Shown in pieces: positions 5,454-10,935 of a stretch of 10,935 bases of DNA; the first letter of the stretch is position 1; each line of letters opens with the position of its first letter. The notes under the pieces were generated by a model. That model worked only from the letters and a program-made list of their open reading frames with translations, did not search any database and was not told the origin of the DNA. Origin of the DNA: Candidatus Subteraquimicrobium carltonvillense (GTDB lineage: Bacteria; Actinomycetota; Aquicultoria; Subteraquimicrobiales; Subteraquimicrobiaceae); contig DDKQ01000025.1 in the NCBI GenBank assembly GCA_002339355.1, positions 17,735 to 28,669 on the forward strand. The letters run 5' to 3'. Made by a program: the position numbers and the translations under genes.

Positions 5454-6632
5454 TCACTCTAAATAGTCTTTGAGTTTTGCGCTACGGCTTGGATGTCTGA
5501 GCTTACTTAAGGTTTTGGATTCGATTTGCCTTATACGCTCTCGAGTGACTCCAAAGACCCGACCGACCTCTTCCAAGGTTCGGGGGTGACCATCAATCAA
5601 CCCGAACCTCAATTCTATTACCTTTCTCTCCCTCTCACTTAAGGTATCTAAGACCTCTCTTAGTTGCTCCTGAAGGAGAGAAAAGGATGCAGCATCGGCC
5701 GGGACCTCTGCTTCCTGGTCCTCGATGAAATCTCCCAGTTGGCTGTCCTCTTCCTCACCTATGGGCGTCTCCAGGGATACCGGTTCCTGAGAAATCTTCA
5801 AAATTTCTCGAACCTTCTCCGGCGAGAGGTCCATTCCCCTGGCGATTTCCTCAGGGGTGGGCTCCCTCCCCAAATCCTGCAGCAGTTGCCTCTGTACGCG
5901 GATGAGTTTGTTTATTGTTTCCACCATGTGGACGGGGATTCGAATCGTTCTCGCTTGATCAGCAATGGCTCTGGTAATGGCCTGTCTTATCCACCAGGTT
6001 GCATAAGTGGAGAACTTATATCCCTTGCGATAGTCGAACTTTTCTACCGCCCTGATCAAGCCCAGATTCCCCTCCTGAATGAGGTCGAGGAAAAGCATAC
6101 CTCTACCCACATAACGCTTGGCGATGCTCACCACTAAGCGAAGGTTTGCTTCCACCAGTTTTCTCTTCGCAACTGATCCTCCCTCAACCAGACGGTTGAG
6201 ACGGCGAATCTCCGCTCGGGGGAGACCCGAATTTTCCTCCAGCTTCCTTGCAGCCATCTCACCGGCCTCAATCTTTTTGGCCAGTTCAACCTCCTCTTTG
6301 GCGGTAAGCAGAGGAACCTTACCGATCTCCTTCAAATACATACGAACGGGATCGCTCGTGGGAACCCTGGTCGAGAGATCCAGCTCTTTTCCAAAATCCT
6401 TTTCCAACTCTTCCTCGCTCTCCTCCTCTACATCTCCCACCTCAGCAACGGAATCCACAACTTCAATTCCCTGCTCTAGGAGGTGTGAATAAATGTTCTC
6501 AATCTGCTCCGTCGTGAGATCAACCTCCTGGAGAACATCGGCAATCTCATCGGACGACAGTATACCCTTCTCTTTGCCCTTATTAATTAGACGTTTTACT
6601 TCTTCGATTTCTAACTCTTTAAGGTGAGCCAC
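5454..6632 (-). CDS. rpoD: Primary RNA polymerase sigma factor (sigma-70/SigA)
   Basis: This 392-residue group 1 sigma factor directs RNA polymerase to housekeeping promoters. An N-terminal region 1.1 (about 1-90, acidic at 58-86) is followed by region 1.2 (DPVRMYLKEIGKVPLLT, 94-110). Region 2 includes NLRLVVSIAKRY, the core-binding DLIQEGNLGLIRAVEKFDY and the -10-binding YKFSTYATWWIRQAITRAI (205-223). Region 3 contains GREPTPEEIA. Region 4 ends in the -35-binding helix-turn-helix TLEEVGRVFGVTRERIRQIE (352-371). The large insert of proteobacterial RpoD is absent. The SDSQLGDFIED-to-SKLRHPSRS stretch looks Actinobacteria-like. The start is GTG, with AGGAGG 8 nt upstream. It follows dnaG with only 39 bp between them, including an 8-bp hairpin. 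Confidence 0.98.
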   Translation of the reverse strand: MAHLKELEIEEVKRLINKGKEKGILSSDEIADVLQEVDLTTEQIENIYSHLLEQGIEVVDSVAEVGDVEEESEEELEKDFGKELDLSTRVPTSDPVRMYLKEIGKVPLLTAKEEVELAKKIEAGEMAARKLEENSGLPRAEIRRLNRLVEGGSVAKRKLVEANLRLVVSIAKRYVGRGMLFLDLIQEGNLGLIRAVEKFDYRKGYKFSTYATWWIRQAITRAIADQARTIRIPVHMVETINKLIRVQRQLLQDLGREPTPEEIARGMDLSPEKVREILKISQEPVSLETPIGEEEDSQLGDFIEDQEAEVPADAASFSLLQEQLREVLDTLSERERKVIELRFGLIDGHPRTLEEVGRVFGVTRERIRQIESKTLSKLRHPSRSAKLKDYLE

Positions 6633-6647
6633 CTTTGCTTCCTCCTA

Positions 6648-6667
6648 ATCCCAGAATGATCTGGGAT
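6648..6667 (-). promoter_or_regulatory. Hairpin between dnaG and rpoD, next to the rpoD ribosome-binding site
   Basis: ATCCCAGA and TCTGGGAT form a perfect 8-bp stem around a 4-nt loop. The stem ends one base before the rpoD AGGAGG (6646-6641). No T-tract follows, so it is not a terminator. It may be a processing or stability element, or affect access to the rpoD start. In E. coli the dnaG-rpoD junction is also an RNA processing site, which is analogy only. Confidence 0.6.
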
Positions 6668-6671
6668 ACGA

Positions 6672-8468
6672 CTAGCTTAAACTACTTCTAAGATTCCTTC
6701 TCTTCGCCTCCAATTTAAGTAGCTCCTCGAAAAGAGCATCATGCTTTATCGGATTTTTAATCGGATTTATCCGCTCTAATTTGGGCTTAAGAGTATTAAT
6801 TTGACGTTGAATCTCAAATTCCTTGAGTCTCAATAAAATATCTTTAAAATATTTTTCTCTCTCTTCAACCTCCACTGGTTGAAGCATGAGCTTGCTTATA
6901 AGTTTTTGAAGTTCCTCGCGCTTAAATGTATTTAATAAAAGCCCTTGAAATCCATCATCTGATCTGTAATGCGCTCGCGATTTTAAAATCGTAAACAATT
7001 CTCTACACTCGGGCAAGGTGAAATGCTCTTCATCCAGTTCAGCGAGTGCAGCTTTGCATTCCTCCGGGTACTGCAATATCAGCCTTAATAACTCCTGCTC
7101 GGCTTTCTCCTGAGCACTTGTGATTACCAGGTCTTCGGAGACCTCTTTAGACGCTCTTTTAGTTTTGGATCTCTTCAGTCTCTTTAATTCAAAGAAAAGT
7201 GAATCAAGGGAGACATTTAATTCGTCAGCCAACTTTTTCAGGTATTCTTCCTGTGCCACAGCGTTCTTTAGAGCCGCTATGATGGTTAAAGCCTCGCTTG
7301 ACGCCTTAGTTCGCTGTAAAGATTCACCCAAGTTATACTGGGATAATACCTGTTTTAGGCAAAAATCAATCAGAGGAACGGCATCCTTTAAAAGTTTTTC
7401 AAATTCACTCCTCCCGTGTTCAGCAATGAAATCGGCTGGATCTGTACCCATCGGTAATGAAACCACATAAATATCGACTTTCGACTCTCCCAATAATTCC
7501 AAACCGCGCTCCACAGCGGCGGTACCCGCCACGTCGGCATCAAAAACCAATATTACCCTTTCCCCGAAACGAGCCAGCAAGCGTAGGTGATCGGAGGTAA
7601 AAGCCGTTCCACACGTTGCAACCACGTTTCTTATACCCACAGCGCGCAAAGAGAGGACATCAGTATATCCTTCGACCACCAAGCTTTGACCGGTTTTTGC
7701 TATCTCGCTTTTTGAATGATATAAACCATACAGGATTGAACTCTTGTTATAAATGGGTGTTTCGGGTGAATTCATATACTTTGGTGATTCACTTAAGTTC
7801 TGGGAATCATCCAGTATTCTCCCACCAAAAGCAATTACCCTACCTCTAACATCAAATATCGGGAACATGATCCTGGAGCGAAACCGGTCATAAAAACCCT
7901 TCTCCCCTTTGATTATCAAACCAGCCTCTTCCAACTCATCCAGCTTGAATCCCCTTCCGCATAGGGAATTCAACAACCCATCCCATCGAGAAGGAGCAAG
8001 TCCGAGCTTAAAGGCATCGATAATTTCAGCATCATAGCCTCGATTTTTCAAATATTCCCGAGCTTTCCTGCCCTCCTCGCTCTTCAATAGATTGTGAAAG
8101 AAATTCATGGTTTCCTTATTCGCTTCGTACAATCTAGCCCGACGAGATTGGCTTTCTTTCGAACCCCTCTCGTACTGCAAGGTATATCCGACCCTGTCGG
8201 CGAGTGCCCTCACAGCATCCGGAAAATCGATATTATCCATTTTCATGACAAAAGTAAAAACACCTCCGCCAATTCCGCAGCCAAAACAGTGATAGAGCTG
8301 CTTAACGGGATCGACTATGAATGAAGGTGTTTTCTCCTTATGGAAAGGACATAGAGCCTTGAAGGTACGCCCGCTCTTCTTCAGCGGAACGTATTCCGAG
8401 ATCACCTCAACCAGATCGTTTCTCTCCCTTACTTCGTTTATATCCTCCTCTTTTATGAAACCGTTCAT
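6672..8468 (-). CDS. dnaG: DNA primase DnaG
   Basis: This 598-residue primase makes RNA primers for the replisome. The N-terminal zinc-binding domain has Cys40, His43, Cys61 and Cys64 (CPFH and CFGCG). The catalytic TOPRIM core shows Glu266 in VVEGYTDVL and the acidic pair Asp310/Asp312 in LVFDADVAGTAA. The C-terminal 150 residues are the helicase-interaction part, with little conservation to read. I place the start at the ATG at 8468, which has AAAGGATGG upstream and gives the family's usual MNGFIKEEDINEVRERNDLV opening. A TTG at 8519 would add 17 residues with no ribosome site. It lies upstream of rpoD on the same strand, the conserved primase-sigma pair. Confidence 0.98.
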   Translation of the reverse strand: MNGFIKEEDINEVRERNDLVEVISEYVPLKKSGRTFKALCPFHKEKTPSFIVDPVKQLYHCFGCGIGGGVFTFVMKMDNIDFPDAVRALADRVGYTLQYERGSKESQSRRARLYEANKETMNFFHNLLKSEEGRKAREYLKNRGYDAEIIDAFKLGLAPSRWDGLLNSLCGRGFKLDELEEAGLIIKGEKGFYDRFRSRIMFPIFDVRGRVIAFGGRILDDSQNLSESPKYMNSPETPIYNKSSILYGLYHSKSEIAKTGQSLVVEGYTDVLSLRAVGIRNVVATCGTAFTSDHLRLLARFGERVILVFDADVAGTAAVERGLELLGESKVDIYVVSLPMGTDPADFIAEHGRSEFEKLLKDAVPLIDFCLKQVLSQYNLGESLQRTKASSEALTIIAALKNAVAQEEYLKKLADELNVSLDSLFFELKRLKRSKTKRASKEVSEDLVITSAQEKAEQELLRLILQYPEECKAALAELDEEHFTLPECRELFTILKSRAHYRSDDGFQGLLLNTFKREELQKLISKLMLQPVEVEEREKYFKDILLRLKEFEIQRQINTLKPKLERINPIKNPIKHDALFEELLKLEAKRRNLRSSLS

Positions 8469-8586
8469 TGGTCCATCCTTTACAGCGAATAAAGGGTTTA
8501 AGTGAGTATATTCTGCCAAAATTCTAGGAACAGATCGGGGTTAGAAAATAGGGAAATTCCGAAGAAAGCCCCTCCATTCAAAGGAT

Positions 8587-8595
8587 ATTATATCA
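8587..8595 (-). promoter_or_regulatory. Extended -10 promoter for dnaG-rpoD
   Basis: On the minus strand TGATATAAT is a perfect extended -10 (TG-N-TATAAT). It has no good -35, which such promoters can do without. Transcription would start near 8580, leaving a leader of about 110 nt before the dnaG ATG. The rest of the 257-bp gap to dgt shows nothing else I can name. Confidence 0.5.
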
Positions 8596-8725
8596 TATTT
8601 CCTATCACTTTTCCCCAATTTATACGAACAAATGTTTGAAATCTATAAGCTAGGCTAAATTTCGACAAAAGTTGGGTATCCCCTTCTAAAGTTGAAAATA
8701 TTTTGGGATGATGGAAAACTTGGGC

Positions 8726-9787
8726 TTAGATCATCCAGGCTTTGGGAACGAATAGCTGCTCATAGGTTCTTAAAGCATAGCGGTCGGTCATTCCTGCAAC
8801 ATAGTCGCAGACCTTGATGGGCAATTCCTCCTCGGTTTGCGTGTAGAATTCTGGGGGAAGCTTGCGGGGATCCTTAAGATAATAGAAAAATAGGGTTTTG
8901 AGAACCCTTTTTGCCTTCTCATCCTCCATTTTCGCAGGTGAGTCCATATATACTCGCTGCATCAAGAAATTTCTTAAGTTCTCCATGGCCTCGGCAAAGA
9001 TTGGACTCATTTGGATTCTACCTTCACCCCGTGTCTGCCGACAGGCAGGCGCGCTGCTCCTAATCATATCCATAACCATGGTATTTATCCGTATACCATG
9101 GTATTTACCCAGGATTTCGAGGGGACCCTGGGGTAGATCACGCTGGGATAAAATTCCTCCTCTGATAGCATCGTCGATGTCATGATTGATATAGGCGATG
9201 CGATCCGCTATCCTCACGATTTGTCCCTCCAGTGTGGAGGGGGACTCATCTCCCGTGTGGTGAAGGATTCCATCTCTAACCTCCCAGGTGAGATTGAGAC
9301 CTTTGCCTCCATATTCGATGAAATCCACCACCCGTAGAGATTGCTCATTATGTCTGAAGGCACAAGGTAGGTTTGGGTAAAGCTCGGGGTTCTCATCCTT
9401 CACCTGGCACAAACATTCGGTTAAGGCCTCCTCTCCTATGTGACCAAAGGGAGTATGACCGAGGTCATGACCCAGAGCAATGGCTTCTGTGAGATCCTCA
9501 TTCAATTTAAGGGAGCGAGCTATAGTGCGTGAGATCTGACTGACCTCGAGAGTGTGAGTGAGCCTTGTGCGGTAATGATCTCCCTCGGGAGCCAGGAAAA
9601 CCTGGGTTTTGTGGGAAAGCCTGCGGAAAGATTTGCAATGAACAATGCGGTCTCTATCGCGCTGGAAACAGGTACGAAGGCTACAGGGTTCATCGGGGAA
9701 TTTACGTCCCTTAGAATTTACACTCAATTGAGCGCGGGGCGACAGAAGCTTCTTTTCTTCCTTTTCTATACGTTCACGGATGTTCAT
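8726..9787 (-). CDS. dgt: dGTPase (dGTP triphosphohydrolase-like, HD superfamily)
   Basis: The product is 353 residues. Dgt-family enzymes cleave dNTPs such as dGTP to the nucleoside and tripolyphosphate, helping to set nucleotide pools. The metal-binding HD residues are visible: His78 in RLTHTLEV, His107-Asp108 in LGHDLGHTPFGH, and Asp196 in RIADRIAYINHD. The opening MNIRERIEKEEKKLLSP and the CFQRDRDRIVHCKSFRRL block are typical of the Gram-positive form. I chose the ATG at 9787 over a TTG at 9805, because the homologues I recall open this way. Neither start has a clear Shine-Dalgarno, since a short-repeat cluster abuts the ATG. Residues 246-252 (APACRQT) look like an in-frame palindrome insertion. 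The gene order ppdK-(flavoprotein)-dgt-dnaG-rpoD is conserved in related bacteria. Confidence 0.95.
   Translation of the reverse strand: MNIRERIEKEEKKLLSPRAQLSVNSKGRKFPDEPCSLRTCFQRDRDRIVHCKSFRRLSHKTQVFLAPEGDHYRTRLTHTLEVSQISRTIARSLKLNEDLTEAIALGHDLGHTPFGHIGEEALTECLCQVKDENPELYPNLPCAFRHNEQSLRVVDFIEYGGKGLNLTWEVRDGILHHTGDESPSTLEGQIVRIADRIAYINHDIDDAIRGGILSQRDLPQGPLEILGKYHGIRINTMVMDMIRSSAPACRQTRGEGRIQMSPIFAEAMENLRNFLMQRVYMDSPAKMEDEKAKRVLKTLFFYYLKDPRKLPPEFYTQTEEELPIKVCDYVAGMTDRYALRTYEQLFVPKAWMI
9031..9052. repeat. Palindromic repeat element inserted in frame in dgt
   Basis: CTGCC-GACA-GGCAG (9035-9048) is a perfect 5-bp hairpin. On the plus strand it extends to 9 bp at 9031-9052 when G-T pairs are allowed. 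I recognise this TGCCGACAGGCAG type from memory as a dispersed palindrome that turns up inside genes of environmental bacteria. It is more GC-rich than the surrounding gene and encodes APACRQT between two conserved dgt segments (MVMDMIRSS and GEGRIQMSP). Confidence 0.6.
9075..9107. repeat. 13-bp direct repeat within dgt
   Basis: ACCATGGTATTTA occurs at 9075-9087 and at 9095-9107, a 20-bp period. The two copies are read in different frames (KYHG and INTMV), and both peptide segments look normal for the family. This is therefore probably coincidence rather than an insertion. Confidence 0.5.
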
Positions 9788-9794
9788 ACCAATC

Positions 9795-9895
9795 TCGATT
9801 AGCAACGAGCGATCAAATTCGATTTTCGATCAGCGACTAGCGATCAGCGATTAAATTATCATTTTCTCTAACGCTATTCGCTAGTCGAATGTCGC
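9795..9895. repeat. Cluster of AGCGA/CGATCAGCGA short repeats between dgt and the flavoprotein gene
   Basis: The whole gap is built from variants of one motif. CGATCAGCGA occurs at 9827-9836 and 9841-9850, with degenerate copies before it. The same motif in inverted form (CGCTATTCGCTAGTCG) lies at 9872-9887. The cluster runs from just before the dgt ATG to the stop codon of the upstream gene. It resembles the AGCGATTAGCGA-type intergenic repeats I recall from assembled environmental genomes. Confidence 0.6.
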
Positions 9896-10480
9896 TCATC
9901 GGCATTTCAGGGCTTCGTGGTAGAGTCTGGTGCCCAGGACCTTAGCTCTATTTACGGCATCTTTATCTTTTTGAGCTGGTCTTTGTCCACAAACCCCTTG
10001 ATGTCCAGCATCATATTCGGAAGAGCCATCACCAACCACGCTCATGCCGTGGATGAGCATGATATCGTGGAGCGCCCTCAAAGTGGTTTCCTGACCACCG
10101 AAACGGGAATTGCCAACGGCTACCGCTCCTCCCACCTTGCCGATCAAAGCCCTCTCAGTTCTCAAGTGCCGAGTCTTATCCCAGAAGGCCTTCACTTGAG
10201 CGGAAACCGTTCCAAAGTAGACGGGACTTCCCAGGACTACCCCATCAGCTTGCTTTAATAGATTGAAGACCTCTTCCAGAGGAGTTCTCTCAAAACAACT
10301 CTTATCACAAGGGCTAGAGCAGGCATCGCAATAGGGCTTCTCCTGCCCAGCTAAAACCTCCGTGACATGGATGATTTTGGTTTTTGCCCCCTTTTCCTTG
10401 GCAGCTTGCAACACGCACTCCAAGAGAAAGGCTGTATTCCCATCTTTATTCGGGCTACCATTAATCCCCACTATCAACAT
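9896..10480 (-). CDS. Iron-sulfur flavoprotein (Isf-like, NADPH-dependent FMN reductase fold)
   Basis: The product is 194 residues. The flavodoxin-like fold is clear. The FMN phosphate loop is NGSPNKDGNTAFLL (7-20). A second flavin contact is GSPVYFGTVSAQVKAFWDKT (83-102). A compact cysteine cluster, Cys51-x2-Cys54-x3-Cys58-x3-Cys62, follows the second strand. That layout matches iron-sulfur flavoproteins of anaerobes such as Methanosarcina Isf, where the cluster holds a 4Fe-4S centre. It probably carries electrons or reduces small molecules in an anaerobic cytoplasm; the substrate is unknown. The start is ATG with GGTGA about 10 nt upstream. It sits between ppdK and dgt, an interruption of the usual order. 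Confidence 0.9.
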   Translation of the reverse strand: MLIVGINGSPNKDGNTAFLLECVLQAAKEKGAKTKIIHVTEVLAGQEKPYCDACSSPCDKSCFERTPLEEVFNLLKQADGVVLGSPVYFGTVSAQVKAFWDKTRHLRTERALIGKVGGAVAVGNSRFGGQETTLRALHDIMLIHGMSVVGDGSSEYDAGHQGVCGQRPAQKDKDAVNRAKVLGTRLYHEALKCR

Positions 10481-10650
10481 TAGTAGTTCACCATTGACCG
10501 TTAATAAAACTCGTTTCCCATTGACTAATTAGTTAACTTGCCGTTTTTATATAAAATCCTAAATTCTAAGCCCGAAATCCTAAACAATATCTAAATCCCA
10601 AGGACCCAAAACTTATTTTACCTTTCCTATCATGGAACCGAAGATTTTAC
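10481..10650. repeat. Intergenic region with CCATTGAC and AAATCCTAAA-type repeats
   Basis: CCATTGAC occurs twice (10492-10499 and 10518-10525). It is followed by GAAATCCTAAA-like units (10556-10566 and 10575-10585). These are simple, degenerate repeats of a kind I recall from intergenic DNA of uncultured bacteria. No coding frame or clear promoter is visible. Confidence 0.4.
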
Positions 10651-10654
10651 ACCT

Positions 10655-10690
10655 TACTTATCACCGTACTTATCACCGCGTAGGTGATAA
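10655..10690. repeat. 12-bp tandem duplication plus 8-bp hairpin downstream of ppdK
   Basis: TACTTATCACCG is repeated perfectly at 10655-10666 and 10667-10678. The second copy pairs with an inverted copy: TTATCACC (10670-10677) with GGTGATAA (10683-10690) around GCGTA. It lies 45 bp after the ppdK stop on the minus strand but has no T-tract, so a terminator role is weakly supported. Confidence 0.55.
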
Positions 10691-10734
10691 TGGTTTAGAT
10701 GAAACGGTGAACTGTGAACGAATTAACTAGTAGA

Positions 10735-10935
10735 TTATTTGGTGAGATCTTCTCCGCCGCCAATTCTGGCCTGGGCAGCAGCTAAACGAGCTAAGGGTAC
10801 CCTATAAGGCGAGCAGCTCACATAGTCCAGACCTATGTGATCGCAAAACTTCACTGATCTTGGCTCGCCCCCATGCTCACCACAGATACCCAATTTGAGT
10901 TCGGGGTTTGCCTTTCGTCCAAGTTCACATGCCAT
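10735..10935 (-). CDS. ppdK: Pyruvate, phosphate dikinase, C-terminal end (partial)
   Basis: Only the last 66 residues are in the window; the gene continues past 10935, and the first Met here is internal. The segment contains LGICGEHGGEP, which carries the catalytic cysteine (residue 18 of the fragment) of the PEP/pyruvate-binding barrel. It also contains the closing YVSCSPYRVPLARLAAAQA of PPDK. The enzyme interconverts pyruvate, ATP and phosphate with PEP, AMP and pyrophosphate. The homologous EI and PEP synthase proteins share the Cys-Gly-Glu motif. GEHGG together with the SPYRVP ending favours PPDK. Confidence 0.93.
   Translation of the reverse strand: MACELGRKANPELKLGICGEHGGEPRSVKFCDHIGLDYVSCSPYRVPLARLAAAQARIGGGEDLTK

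Noticed and set aside
8469..8519. TTG at 8519 as the dnaG start
   Set aside because: It has no ribosome-binding site and would add 17 residues not typical of DnaG. The ATG at 8468 has a good site and the usual family opening.
9795..9895. CRISPR-like array
   Set aside because: Units are about 10 bp, degenerate and partly inverted, with no regular spacers and no cas genes.

Overview
This window looks like chromosomal DNA from a deep-branching Gram-positive-type bacterium. The major sigma factor has an Actinobacteria-like C-terminal half (residues around SFSLLQ and IESKTLSKLRHPSRS). The gene order ppdK - dgt - dnaG - rpoD is one I know from Clostridia and from deep Actinobacteria. The lineage is an inference from protein wording and synteny, not a computed placement. 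Shine-Dalgarno sites are strong, GTG and TTG starts are common, and several dispersed palindromic repeats sit between or inside genes.

Layout. (1) 44-658, minus: a two-gene operon of small RNA-binding proteins, an RRM protein followed by a cold-shock-domain protein with a basic tail. (2) 939-2764, minus: two exported proteins, a putative CHAP-domain lipoprotein and a membrane-anchored protein of unknown function. (3) 3007-3669, plus: a membrane-anchored coiled-coil protein with an uncharacterised C-terminal domain. (4) 3784-4560, plus: a TetR-family regulator with a clear promoter and a perfect 9+1+9 palindromic operator at its probable transcription start. (5) 4641-5399, minus: a tRNA-Asn(GUU) gene split inside its anticodon by a 277-nt group I intron, followed by a terminator and preceded by the wreck of a gene resembling a LAGLIDADG-like protein family. 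(6) 5454-10935, minus: the macromolecular-synthesis block. In transcription order it holds the ppdK 3' end, an iron-sulfur flavoprotein, dgt, dnaG and rpoD.

The most notable item is the intron-bearing tRNA-Asn. The exons join exactly into a canonical 73-nt tRNA-Asn. The intron folds by eye into P1-P9 of a small IC3-type group I ribozyme, with a U-G pair at the 5' splice site, GAAA loops on P2 and P9, a terminal G, and no open reading frame. The bacterial tRNA group I introns I know are in tRNA-Leu(UAA), tRNA-fMet, tRNA-Arg(CCU) and tRNA-Ile(CAU), so tRNA-Asn with a cut between U35 and U36 is unusual as far as I know. The tip of its P8 is a 20-nt sequence that I recognise as a dispersed bacterial repeat. 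A second dispersed palindrome lies in frame inside dgt and adds about seven residues (APACRQT). Together they suggest a genome in which short repeats have entered both a ribozyme and a protein gene.
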